Below are positions 1-12,600 of a stretch of DNA of 64,000 nt, in pieces. Positions within the stretch are counted from its first letter, which is position 1; the number at the start of each line of letters is the position of its first letter. Position numbers and translations under genes: made by a program. Source of the stretch: Chrysomallon squamiferum (Eukaryota > Mollusca > Gastropoda > Neomphalida > Peltospiridae); assembly GCA_012295275.1 (NCBI GenBank), contig CM022673.1, positions 22,947,581-23,011,580 of the forward strand, in the 5' to 3' direction. The notes under the pieces were generated by a model that saw only the letters and a list, made by a program, of their open reading frames with translations, made no database searches and had not been told where the DNA came from.

Positions 1-770
1 ATTCCAAGTTTTTAACAGTATTATAGATTCTAATCAGTGATGAGACCTCTTGTTTGAGGACTAAATACTAATTGATTTCTTTGATGAATCACTGGGTATT
101 TCTCATTTCAGCAGGCACCAGATATATACTTTTCTATGTGGACAAAACAAATGCATCTTTTGTTCTCAAGATAAAAAAATATATATTACATTTTCTCTGA
201 AGACTATTACTAGTTTTAAATCAGAATTAACAGATGTTTGAATCCGATACACAATACATAGCTGCATCTTTTAATGTTAAACAAATGTATATATTACAAG
301 TACTATCTGAATGTATATTACTCCAAATATCCAATTAAAAAAAATTATATAAAATGTTTGTAGTTAGCAAATGTTACATCCTGTGAAGCTCAGTTGTTGA
401 AGTCAATTTTGTTATACTGTTAAATGTTGAATATATAAATTTTAAACCATGTATTAAATTTAACAAAGAAAGAAACACAAAAGAAAAGAAGAAATTATTT
501 ATTTTACAAAATTCTAGAACATTTGTGCTTCTAGAGAATTAAAATAATAATAAAATGAAAAATATATGTGTAGATAAAATTGTTTAACTTTTATTAGATT
601 TTATTATTTGGAATCTGTTTTATATCAAATTTAAGTAAATAATGCCAATATAAAAAAAACAAAAAAAAACATTTCATCCATTCTTATATCAGTATTCCTA
701 GCTGATCCTAAACTGTAAAATATTTTTGTGTGCAAATGATGTGCAGTTTGCAACAAAAATACTCAATTTA

Positions 771-1060
771 TAAAGCCCTCAAACACACAAAAAATAGTTA
801 TTTAATTTTAAGAAAACATTTATTCAGACACAATTTTAAGTAATTTTGTATTTTTTATAATTACTAAATATCTAATCAAAGAAAAACAGTAGACAATAAT
901 GCTGAATCTAAGAATATTCTGTTCTTACAAAACCATTAAAAAATAATAATAGCTAAATATATTTCACAATAATTAACTGATGAGGTAATTGTGTATGCTT
1001 TTTAATCATATTTATTACTTTATTAATAATAACTGAATAATGATTAATAAATTTTATATT
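771..1060. repeat. local direct duplication, copy 1
   Basis: First of two near-identical copies about 290 bp long. It begins at AAGCCCTCAAACACACAAAA and ends near ATTTTATATT. It matches 1114-1402 with an offset of about 343 bp, and differs by scattered substitutions and a few small indels. I see no terminal inverted repeats or coding content. Confidence 0.85.
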
Positions 1061-1113
1061 AAATGAGTCCAAATTATTGCAATAAAAATATTCCTATTAT
1101 TCACTGCTACAGC

Positions 1114-1402
1114 ATAAGCCCTCAAACACACAAAAAAAAGTTATTTAATTTTAAGAAAACACTTTTTCAGACACAACTTTATGTAATGTTGTATTTTTTA
1201 TTATTACTAAATAACTAATCAATGAAAAACAGCAGACAATAATGCTGAATCTAAGAATATTCTGTTCTTACAAAACGATTAAAAAATAATATCTAAATAT
1301 ATTTTACAATAATTAACTGATCAGGTAATTGTGTATGCTTTTTAATCATATTTATTACTTTATTTTTAATAATAACTGAATAATGATTATAAATTTTATA
1401 TT
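1114..1402. repeat. local direct duplication, copy 2
   Basis: Second copy of the block at 771-1060, in the same orientation, separated from it by about 50 bp. Both copies share the stretch AGACAATAATGCTGAATCTA and the sequence around it. The level of divergence points to a segmental tandem duplication that is not very recent. Confidence 0.85.
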
Positions 1403-1590
1403 GAACACAACAAATAAATTCATATTAGTAGGCACTATGGCATGCATGTGAATTGTACATCTTTAGAAAAAAAATACATTATGTTACAGTTGTTTGTGTG
1501 TTTACATACATCTGTATTTACTGAAATTACATAAGAAAGAATTCAGTATAATGAAACAAGACAGATAACAGTATATAAGATGTTCTTCCA

Positions 1591-3384
1591 TTATTTAATA
1601 CAAATGACTTCACCATTTGATGTGCCAACCAAAAGGGAAAATTCTTTGGGATGTAAAGACAGAGATGTAGGTTCTATAAGTCTCAATGGTGATGTACCAA
1701 CAAAACCTAGAAACCTGCCATCAGGAGAAACAGCATGAATTCCATGATTCCAGTCAGCCACATAAACTGTTTCATCTGTTCCACAGACAACATCCCAAAG
1801 TTCAGAGCCTGGGAAAGGGGACTCATAAGAATGTTTTAGTTTGAATTGAGCATCAAAGATTTTCACTATTCTAGAATTATCAGATACAGCAACTGTTCCT
1901 TTTTCACTAATGGCCACAAATCTAGGTGATTCAAATATCATATTTCCAGTGCTGCTTCTCTTAATGATATTGACCACTCTTCCAGATGGGGTCATGACAT
2001 ACACACATTTGTCCATTTCATCACATACAAAGATACGGCCATGTTTGTCCACTCCAACTCCCCTTGGCATAGATAATCCATGAGCAATTTGATTTTTAAA
2101 AGTCCCATCAAGGTGAAGCAAATTAACAGTGCCACATCCATCATTAGTTTCACAGTCTGTGGCAACAATTTCACCACCTGTGGCCAAAGCCACACCCCAT
2201 GGCCTCAAACATGGTAGATGTTGTATCTGTGAAACAACTTCATTTTTCAGCATTATCAAAGAATCACAGTTTGAGGAAACAAACATATGACCACTGTAGG
2301 TGACAGCAATGCCTGTTACAAAGAATTTGTTGTGCAAATGATGTAAAAGTCTGCCTGTTACTTGAGAATCTGATGGATAACGTGGTGCTTGTTGTGGATC
2401 CATGAAAGGAAATGTCAAGCTTCCAACTGTAGAAATCTGAACATCTTTTATAAGGTTGTCAACAGCAAAAAACTCAAATTTTGTTTTTTCTGTTAAACTT
2501 GGAATTTTTATATCTTTTGTATTTTCCCGAAGTTTCTGAACATTCTCCAACATGCTTGTTATCAGCCATGCATCAGAACTATTTTTTGTTTCTTTTACAA
2601 AATCCAAAGCTTTTTCAACCTGAAACATATTCTGCTCAGTCTGTTCAATTTTGGTTTCTAGCTGAAATCCAGTTTTAGAAATATGTACAGCAAGAACTTC
2701 CAAAAGTTGTATCTTTTTTTCTTCCAAAATTTTCCACAGCTTAGCAAATGTCTGCTCAATGTTAGCAGCTACCAACTCACCCTGTTCAACAAACTGTTGT
2801 TGTGTCAGCAAAACTTCTTGATATCTGCTGTCTAACGATGATAAAAGCGTGTTTAATTCTTGTTCTGCCTCTGTTAGTTTATCTCTAGCTTTTTTAACTA
2901 CAACATCAACAGACAGAGTAACATGGTCAGAGGTTGCTGGCAGCTTGTTATGTGCTTTTGAGCATATCTTGCATAGCCAGAGATTGCATTGGCTACAAAA
3001 TATTTCAGTACCTCTGTCCTCTTCACAAGCTTCACATCTTTTTGCAACTGAAGTTCCAAGCCATTCAGATCGACCCTTGACTACATTCTGCAGAGACTTT
3101 TCTTTGTCAATAAAATTTAGAAGGCTGTCAACCCAAAAGTTACTTTTCAGCAAATGAACATTTGCACAAGGAATGACAGTTTGATGACGACATAAAGGGC
3201 AAGCCAGTATTCCTGGTTTGCCCAAATTGTTCAGATACCCTTCTAGGCAAGGTAAGCAGAAAGTGTGTTGACAATTTAATAGTTTAGGGTTTGTATATCG
3301 ATCTAGACAAAGAGAACAAATCAAAAACTGTCCTGTAAGTTTGTCAACACTGACATTATCTGCTGGTTCTGGTGCTGTTGCCAT
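1591..3384 (-). CDS. TRIM-NHL E3 ubiquitin ligase, single coding exon
   Basis: A 597-residue protein encoded without an intron. A C3HC4 RING finger spans residues 23-65 (C23, C26, C38, H40, C43, C46, C62, C65) and predicts E2-dependent ubiquitin ligase activity. A single B-box follows at about 117-154, with CEAC, CSQC and CKIC cysteine pairs. A predicted coiled coil covers about 160-300. The rest (about 345-597) reads as NHL-type beta-propeller blades, with repeats such as PWGVAL, PRGVGVDKHGRIFVCD and VYVADWNHGIHAVSPDG. This is the TRIM2/3/32/56/71 domain order, but the paralogue cannot be assigned. The ATG has G at -3 and G at +4. A good splice acceptor lies 13 nt upstream of it (AG at 3398-3399), so the 5' UTR is probably spliced. 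Substrates are unknown; NHL domains bind RNA or proteins. Confidence 0.93.
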   Translation of the reverse strand: MATAPEPADNVSVDKLTGQFLICSLCLDRYTNPKLLNCQHTFCLPCLEGYLNNLGKPGILACPLCRHQTVIPCANVHLLKSNFWVDSLLNFIDKEKSLQNVVKGRSEWLGTSVAKRCEACEEDRGTEIFCSQCNLWLCKICSKAHNKLPATSDHVTLSVDVVVKKARDKLTEAEQELNTLLSSLDSRYQEVLLTQQQFVEQGELVAANIEQTFAKLWKILEEKKIQLLEVLAVHISKTGFQLETKIEQTEQNMFQVEKALDFVKETKNSSDAWLITSMLENVQKLRENTKDIKIPSLTEKTKFEFFAVDNLIKDVQISTVGSLTFPFMDPQQAPRYPSDSQVTGRLLHHLHNKFFVTGIAVTYSGHMFVSSNCDSLIMLKNEVVSQIQHLPCLRPWGVALATGGEIVATDCETNDGCGTVNLLHLDGTFKNQIAHGLSMPRGVGVDKHGRIFVCDEMDKCVYVMTPSGRVVNIIKRSSTGNMIFESPRFVAISEKGTVAVSDNSRIVKIFDAQFKLKHSYESPFPGSELWDVVCGTDETVYVADWNHGIHAVSPDGRFLGFVGTSPLRLIEPTSLSLHPKEFSLLVGTSNGEVICIK

Positions 3385-4016
3385 ATCAGTTATAATTCTG
3401 AAAAATAAACAGAAAGGTAAAAAGTAATTCCCTTTGATATTAATATATATTTAACCTTATTTTAAAATTGACACCTCTGTTTATCATGATATTGGTAAAT
3501 CAAAAACGTAATTTTAGGTATCTTCAAAATAAAAATAATACACAATAAATTATTATTATTAAAATATAGATGTATCACAAAAATAATCACATGTATTTCT
3601 GGTATTGCCAGTCATAACAAAATACACATGAAACTTATGATTATCATTATTTGCATTGAATAAAGCATTAAAAAAGGCATTCAATGTAACCAACATTTTC
3701 ATTTTAACTAGCCTTCACTTAGCTGAACAAAATTATTACTAAAGATTTAAAAATTGATTTTAAGGAATATTTTAAAAACGGAATCAAAACTGACTTCATT
3801 ATTTTCTATACACACGCCAAAAGAAATTTAAATATAATATTTAGAAAGAAATCCAGTATCCAGACATATTTGTTTTGTTCTATATATTTATGATTAACAA
3901 AATTATAAAAGAGAAACAAGACTGACATTTCAAGGGATCGCCTTTAAGATTTCATTCTACTTGTTTCAAAAAATCTATATAAATGATTGCTAAAAGCATT
4001 ACTAAATATAACTTAC

Positions 4017-4190
4017 AAGAAAATGTGCACATATGTATTTAATACAGATTCTTAGTTGATATAGTTTGTTAATGAAGTGGTTAACTTCGTCTTCTGTGCC
4101 GTATCTTTGCCAGAACCAGATGAAAGCGGCTTTCTCATTGGTTAATCCCGTGCAAGATATTGCGCGCAGGCGTATTGAGTTTCAAGGACA
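4017..4190 (-). other. probable untranslated first exon of the TRIM-NHL gene
   Basis: On the minus strand TCTT|GTAAGT (plus ACTTAC at 4011-4016) is a near-consensus donor. It can pair with the acceptor at 3398-3399 just before the TRIM-NHL ATG. The 5' limit is a guess placed at the start of the GC-richer block. Transcript evidence is lacking. Confidence 0.45.
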
Positions 4191-4200
4191 TTCCTTGATA
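4085..4200 (-). promoter_or_regulatory. candidate TRIM-NHL promoter
   Basis: A short island with far more G+C and CpG than its surroundings. On the minus strand it carries a CCAAT box (plus ATTGG at 4137-4141). An alternating GC stretch, TTGCGCGCAGGCG, resembles an NRF-1-type site. It lies directly upstream of, or overlaps, the inferred untranslated exon. Confidence 0.45.
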
Positions 4201-6320
4201 AACAGCAAAATTAATTATTAAGAGTTATAGTACTAGGCTTTTAAATAAATAAATTTTTGGGGTTTCTTTTATTAATTTATTATTTATGTTATTTTATTTG
4301 ATTATTGCACTTTTTTAACTAATTTGTTTTTCATTTCTTATTTACAAATGAAAAGCAGCTGAAATGAGTGTGCACCAGAAAAACCCGATCATCATTTTTG
4401 AAAATTATGTACCGTTAAGAAAAATTAATCTTCCACAGAAGATAATCGAAAGGTTGCACTAATATACACATTCTGAAAAACGAATAAAAACTCAATGTTT
4501 TGGAAACTATATGGTGTAATGATATTTTTATTACAAACAAAGATCGTCCATGTGGTGTTGGACAAAATATTACTTTGATGATTTTGATACCTGTTATGAA
4601 CCATGAATGATAGTGGTTGTTGAACCAAAAAAAAAAAAAAAAAAGAAGAAGATTCGCGAAATGGTCTTTAAAAATAAATAAATAAGGAAATTTCCATTGT
4701 TAATTATCATTATTTTTTTTTTAAAACCCAAAACATGCATACCCACAAAACACTGGTTTATACAGATTTATAATCATAGTTTTTCATTTAAAATAAAGTA
4801 CTGAACGGTTTATTTGAAATAGTATTCACCAGTTCTGTATTAATCATGTATAAATTTTTTTTTTTTTTTTTAAAGCAATGCATTTGGAAGAACAAATATA
4901 ATTTAAATTTACTCTCAGTTGTTGATTTTATCAAAAGTGCTACATGTGAACTATGCAAAAGATTAATTTGTAGTATGTACATTTACAGTTAAAAAAAATA
5001 AGCAAAAAGTGATAAACATACCATATGCTTAAAATAGCATGCTCCGTTGAGAAAATGGATCCTCTTTTGTTCAGATACCTTAATACTTTGATGTTTTCAT
5101 TAATCACAAATTTGTTATCAGATTACTGTGCAATTCAAATTTACAAGTTTTACATGTTGTCACACAAGGAAAAATGATCAATCCTTTTCAACAGGTTATT
5201 TCCCAGTTCTGCCTATGCCTCACATTTGGTTTATTACAGTATATGCAATCACACATACGGAAAGGTGCATGTAAAATAAAATAAACAATAACCCTTTGTA
5301 ATACATTAATAGGCTTCTTCTTGTAATCTGTATTGTGCTAAACCATGTATACATTGCAATATAACTTTGGATTATAAATGGTTCAGTACATCATTAAATG
5401 AACATTTTATTCTTCCCTTTTTATCTCATAATTTCAGCTACCAATAATTCTTTATTAATAGCTCTCTGAGAGAATAATCAGTTTAAGTAACTTTAGACAG
5501 CCAAATATCGTTTTACTTAGGTGAGCTGAGTTGTGACCCTTTTTGAGGCTGTATGTCAAACTGAAGATGTTCTCCAGTGTGGCAGTTGGAATTTTATTAA
5601 TGATGTTTAAAATTAATAAATAAATAAATACAGGGTGAATATAAAGTTTCCCTAATCTTAAATATATTTTTTTACATAGAAATTGGTGCAAATTTGACTT
5701 TTTGCAGTTTTAACATCACTAATTAATTTATATATTTTTTAACTTTATTTGTGAATTTTAACGTTCCCTGAGAACATCTAAATAATCCTCAATTTTATGT
5801 CTACTTATTCTTATCCAATATCTTTTCAGTCACCATTTAAATTAAGCATCTTATCCCTGACCTCAAAGTTTTACATAGATGGGTAAACGGACTAAGTATT
5901 CAAAGCACACATTGAAGCACAATTAGTGAAAAAACAACAAAAAAGTTAAAAAAACCTTTTTGTGTTCAGGAAAAATGTATAAATAACCACCAAAAAATAC
6001 AATATATTTCTACCTACCATAGATTTTGTATAATAAATATTTGAAATTGGAGATTGACTATGCTTCTTTGTAATGAGCTCAGTCATAGGCATTTTATCAG
6101 GATTCACTTATCTCACATTTACTGTTTCTCATTCATTTTTGTATTGTACACATTTGTGTGTAAGATGAGATTGCTTTCAGTGAGATTCGTACAAATATAT
6201 TTATTTTCATTATTTCTGGTACATGAATATGAACACAAGTTTTGTGTTGTTTTTCATATTACGTGCAAACACTTCTCATAGATAGCTAAATTTAGTTTGA
6301 AGAAATGTATATGTTTAGAT
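4201..6320. other. intergenic, AT-rich, no gene seen
   Basis: This lies between the TRIM-NHL promoter and the SENP 3' end. Only short ORFs occur, with no recognisable protein. There are poly-A runs near 4627-4645 and poly-T near 4856-4872. I see nothing else. Confidence 0.6.
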
Positions 6321-6338
6321 CCTTAAGTTTAGAAAATC

Positions 6339-6344
6339 TTTATT
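6339..6344 (-). terminator. candidate poly(A) signal for the SENP gene
   Basis: AATAAA on the minus strand (plus TTTATT), about 355 nt after the SENP stop codon. Other TTTATT hexamers exist between it and the stop, so this is one candidate only. Confidence 0.35.
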
Positions 6345-6698
6345 AAACATTATTATTCAGTTATAAGTCTTTTATTCTTCTACTTTGCTATTTCTCTGGT
6401 TCTTATAACCTGTGAAAAACAAATTCAAGGCAAAATTGAAATAGACAATATTTTTGTCCAATTCGGTCAGGAATGAATGATATTTTGAGACTGGATTATT
6501 TTGTTGTTTTATTTTGTAAGAACTTTAACTTTTATTTCACTTTACTTATAATTAATAAATATTAGTTTTGTTTTATTTTTCTCCCATTGAAATTTAAGTA
6601 CATTACAGGATATCCAATGACTGGATTCAAGGAGTAAGAACCAGATTACACAAGTTACTGTTTGTTATTTAAGTAATTTTCTAAAATGTTACGCACTT

Positions 6699-9543
6699 TC
6701 ACTGAAGAAGCTTCTTTTTAAGAATCTCGTAGACCATTCGTCTTCTAAAATATGGCATGTGTTGCTGAAAGCAAATAATAAAAACAATATTTAAATCTGC
6801 AAGTCTGAAATTGGTAACTGATAGGATAATTAATATTCTTAAGAACTTATTTGCTAAATCCTATCTATTTCAATTATATCATACTATCTAGTCAGTGACC
6901 TTTGTGGTAGCAATACAATAATGATAAAAACTTTTTTTAAACTTTTTTTATATATTACATCAGAAAAGATGAAAGTTTATTTTTAAAATTTTAAATATCT
7001 TAGAAATATTTTTTGCTGGTGAAGTTTTAAGACAAAAATAATCCAAAGTGTCTAATTATAACAGCAGCTTTAGTTTTTAAAATAGATTTTAATCATTATG
7101 TTTAATTACAAAAAATAAATCAGTAAAGATAATTATAAGGAAACACCTAATATTTTACAAACTGTCCCTTGCCTATTTTAATTACCTGGGTGAAATTAAT
7201 CTGAGCTTCTCTTGTAATATACTCTGCAAATTTACATGCAAACATGCCACAGTCAGAACCATTCAGTTGCTGAGGTATATCCTACAAAAAGAACACGAAA
7301 ATTGGAGAAAATCATTAGCAGACATATTTTAGTTTGCAGTGAAGACCCAAAATGCAAACCCCATTAATTGAAAATTACAGATTAATACTGCCAATTGACA
7401 ATAAATTGAGATTTTATGAGCACATTTCTTTAATATTACATTACCCTTGAATCTATTGTAAAAGGGACAAAAGTATCCTGAATAAAAGTTAAACTACAGT
7501 TATGCTAAAGTACTGAAAATTCAAAATGTTTATTGAATACAGGATTATTAAAAATACCAGTATGAACTTACTTTGACCATTTCCAACCGCCATCCATTTG
7601 TATCAAATGATTGCTTTCTTTTGTCCAAGCTTTCATCACATAGGTATTTTCTGCAATTTCAAATTTGTTTTATTATTATTACAACAGTAATAATAATAAC
7701 AATAGTAAGTGTAGTAAAGGAGAGGAGCAAAGGGAGAAGGAGAGAATGTGAGACAGCGAGGTCTGACTGAAGTTGGATATTAAATAAAAACAAAATTTTC
7801 CTTATTTATTTAATTTAAATGAGTAAATAATAATTAGAGCCAACTTACTTTAATGCATTCAAACAAGACATATTTGCACCACCCATAGAATCATAATACT
7901 GAATTCTTTTTCGCTTAAAGTCAATAACCTGGAAAAAATAAACAGAAAATATACAATGACAAACTGCACATTAATTAAAATGTAATAATAACATTATGAC
8001 TTTACATTCTGTAGAGAAAACACCCCCAAAAAAGGGAATATTTCAGACTACTTAAGATTTGTCTTTTGATTTAATATTATTCAATTCTGCCTTATAATTC
8101 ACTGTCCTTAATATTAACATGCGTTAGCATTTAGTAAACAATATGATCATTGTTCAAAATGAATGATAACTGAATAATAATTTTATTTTTTATTCAAATG
8201 GTTAGGTGGGTTGTAATAAATATGAAAAAATGTGGCAATATTACACTGACCATTTTATGTCATTAAATACTAGCAGCTTCATTACAAACTGAGAATGAAA
8301 TATTTTAATGCTAAACAAAATATACTCTGTGCCAGCAAGTTGTATTATTTAATACTTGTTGAAAATTATCTTTTGAGTGAATGCAATTTCAAAATTAATG
8401 AACCTAACTATATCAAACATTGAACAAAGTGTGTTAGTCATATAACATTATTATTTGAAAATGTAATAAATTGTTTAATTTTTTAAAATAATTACTTTAA
8501 ATCCAGTAAAATTAAAAAAAACCAAGAAACTTACTGCTAGACACCAATGCATTCCTAAATGAATAGGGATGACAATGTAATCATAACTGAAAATGTCAAT
8601 CTTTCGTGTCCAGCGTTTGACTGATGCGTGACCTCCAGACATGACTTTTGGATAAAAGAAAGTGTTGAAAGCATAAACCTTGGGTTTGCCTTTTCCTTCA
8701 GATCTTGACATGAGCAAATTCATGTAGAAATTAATTATCTGAAGAATAAATAATAATATTAATTAACTTAGGGTTTAAGCACAATCATGTCAAAATGTAT
8801 TGCCTCAATGGCAAAAATAGACAGTAAATTTTTTTATTCATGAAGAAGGGCTGTAAATAAAATGTTTACCTATTTTGCCTAAAATAACAGAAGACAACAA
8901 TTAAACCAACTTAAAAAGATAATAACAGCAATAAAATATAATCTTAATACAACAAAAGTCAAATGTATAAATATAAAATTTCTTTATAAAATTTGCATGC
9001 AAATGTTATGTTTTGATGTCATGCCATTTTGGAAAGACATCAACATCAAACACTATGCATCCTCACACAGTGTTTCTTTTTCTATCCCATTTTGTAACTT
9101 TATTATTAGCAAACATTAGCAGTTAACAATCAAAATAATATCTTTTAAGTAAACAAAAATGTATTAGCTTATTTATAAATGTAAACTTGGTCAATGACTT
9201 GAGAATTTCACCTCATCATTCAACCAATTGAGTCCATTTAACGTGACCATATCTTTACGAGAGATCTGAAGTCGGAATCCATCAGAAAGAATCTCATTTG
9301 CCGGGTCTGGATAGAGAGCATTATCAATTTCTTCTTCCATTTCAGGAGAGAGTTCTGAAAATAATTTCATTAAATATAATTGCAGTATGTTTCTTTTATT
9401 TTTCAAAATTATTGTTTCAAACACACATTTTTTTTTCTTATTACTTGTTATAAAAGGAAAAAATTTAACATTTTACTCACAGAACTAAAAAATCTATGTT
9501 TCTCTGTCTGTGTGAGTATGTGTGTGTGTGCATACGTGGGTGG

Positions 9544-9613
<70 letters not shown>

Positions 9614-12600
9614 ACTTGAACATATCAACTACAATTAACAAATTTATATTTACAAACATACAAATTTAAAATCTGTGAAAATGAAAATATAGAAAATCTA
9701 ACCTGGAAACTCTTCCTCATCTTCAATTTCTACTCTCTCTGGCTCAGGTAAAATAGGTGGTTGCTTTTCCAAAATTTTCATTCTATGACGAATCTTTGTA
9801 AAACACAATACTACTTTTAAAACATTTATTGTTTTGCAGATTGCAAAAAAACAACAACAATTGCTTATTTATTAAGTTACTTTCAAGCACAAAAGAATTG
9901 CAAAATTTATATTTTATTCATAATTGTACACTTTGTGTTTGTTTAATATACATTATTTAAATTATATAATTATAACAATATGCAGTATATCGTAATAAAA
10001 CCCAGGATATCCCAATTTTCACAAATATGCCTGCTTTCAATGAAAGAAAGGACAGTATTTAATTCAGTTTAGAGAACAGAATTTACCTTTCTTTCCAAGT
10101 CATATTCTTTAGCATTTCTCTGGAAAAGGGAAAAGAAAAAGGTTAAAACAGAAAAGTTTGAAATACCACTGACAGTAAATGCACATTACAATTCAGATGT
10201 AACATTATTGTATTGAAGTCAGGAACAAGATGTTTCAAATCTAATAAATGTTCTTTAATTCTTAAATTAAATTAGAACTGAATAATCCTTTATTTAATTT
10301 ACCATTATATATTCTAATACTTGAACAATTACATCAATTAAAAACATTTAAATTCCTGATAACAAATACTGTGATTGCTTCATTAATAAGTATAACTGAT
10401 CTTAGATTACAAAACCAAAACATCTTTTTAATTCATTGAAAAACAAAAGATATGTATCACTATCAGAATTTATGAAAATGATTATGAAACATAACTCCTT
10501 AAATTTAATGACAGAAATAAGATTGTTTATTAATTATTTTGCTATAATGTGCCACAATCCCATTTTCTGTGTTTGCCATTTTTTTATTTATGGCTATTAC
10601 ATAGCTTTTCAGAAAAAAACCTGCTGTTTATACTGTTGTTTAAGAACAGACTTATGTGAACATTTGATTTATGAAATAAACAATTTCAAATTTGTCTAAA
10701 ATATTAGTGATTCATATTTATGGAACTAAACCTCTAACAAAGATTAATTAGTAAAATGTCTCCTAATTTAAAATTAAACTCTTAAAAGAATTCACCTTCT
10801 CTTCCAGGACTTCTGCTGTAATTTCAGCCTCCTCAATTTTTCGAATGGCCTCTCTCGATTCAGATGAGAAACGACTTTTGCTACAACATAAATCAAATCA
10901 GAAAATGTACTTTTTAAAATTATCTTTTGAAAAAAGTTATTGCAAAGATAGGATTCATCATAAATTTTGAACTGGAGTTCTAACTAATGACAATTACAAA
11001 TTTATATCAAAATCCAGATTTTTTTTTTCATGAAGACCTTCAAGTACTCCCATAAAAATTTGATGTTATACCAAAAAACATAAGATACTTACAGTTTGTC
11101 AACCCATTCATCTTCAAGATAAGCAGATGTCTGGAAATCTAATGTGAGGCTTTGACTGAAATATGTTACAAATAAACTATATAAATAATTATATAATAAA
11201 ATCTCAATTTTCAAATTTAAAGAAAAGATAATAACAAAAAAAATAATATAATGTTTGTCTAATAAAGTCTGACCATTTCTAAAATATATTTTAGGGTGAA
11301 ATAAAATTTTCTGAACACAATTTTGACATTCACAAAGAAACTGAAGATCACAGAAAAAAATGTGTAATTGTTGACAAGTTCACAGAAAACAAAATCTAAC
11401 AAGAATAAGCAACAACTTACATTGGTGATAAGCACTTTCCATCAGTTTTCAGTCTTTTATCTGAAATTAAAATAAGAGTATTTATTATCCATCAGACATG
11501 ATTTAACTTCTATTAAAATAAAATACCTTTAATAACATTTTAAATTCACTATATTCTATGACAGTTACCTTAAAGAAATGAAACACTGACATCAGCTAAT
11601 GACAATGCTTACACAGTGAAGATGATCCTAAATTAGGCATCAATATATCAACAGATTGACAAAAATAGAAAACATTTTTCAAACCTTGGTCCTCTGTTGG
11701 TCGTGCAGGCTGTGTGGACACAGAATGGTATGACAGATCTGAAGTCTTTTTAATTTCCACTGGAGATTTTATTCTGTGTTGAAAATGTTTTGAAATTATG
11801 ACTCTCTGTGGCTCTCTTAACTTGGATCTACTGACATTTATTTCATTTTTGTTGTCATTAAGGAAACTATTTCTGATCAGTGAACAATCAGAGCTGTAAG
11901 AGAAATAAGATATTTAAATAGTTTAAAGTTGCTTTGTGCACAAATACAATAATATGTCAAAATGTTTGACTATATTTTAACTTGTACTAAGATTTTTCAT
12001 CTTTAATATCAACAGATTTATAGTTAAAAAAATATAAAAAATATGAAATATTTTTTAATTATTTGTAACAGATGTAACCAATGTTATCTAGTGTTGACCA
12101 AAGATGTTAAATTCTTTAAAATGTGTTTTATAAAATAAAACAATTAAAATTTTGTTTGCATTTATCTGATAAAAAGAAATAATGCAAGAAAAACATGCAG
12201 TGTTAAGAACAAAAGTAACATACCCATTTGAAATAGTTGATTTATTTTGTAGCACATTTAATTTGGGTCTGTCATTTGAAGCACTAATCTCTGTTTTATG
12301 CTTTGATGTTTGTGGGATATGAATAGATGTATAATGTTGTAATAACTGACGATATCGTTCTCGTTCATCCAGGCGAACACACTGAAATATAGTAGGAACG
12401 ATTAGAACAAAGTTTAAAAACATGTTACTGACACAGATTACATTAAATATTAATTATGACTATTTTAAGATTTAGCTATTTAACTATGTATATCAAAAGT
12501 ATAAAAATTAATGTGCATCATATATAAAAAAATATAATAAATCTTTTGCTGTAAAGCTCTATGAATAAGAAATAGTTAAAAAAAAAAACATCTCAATGGT

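Larger units (their letters stand above)
1..1590. other. AT-rich 3' flank of the TRIM-NHL gene
   Basis: I see no coding region here. The stretch is AT-rich and contains the local duplication listed separately. On the minus strand it is the 3' flank, and probably the 3' UTR, of the TRIM-NHL gene. Several AATAAA-like signals (TTTATT on the plus strand) occur between about 1000 and 1400, but none can be singled out. Confidence 0.6.

Noticed and set aside
2849-3157. A 102-codon plus-strand ORF
   Set aside because: It is antisense to the RING/B-box part of the TRIM-NHL coding exon, which has clear zinc-ligand residues.
9380-9659. Overlapping ORFs on both strands rich in Cys-Val or His-Thr
   Set aside because: They are translations of the (GT)n/(CA)n microsatellite.
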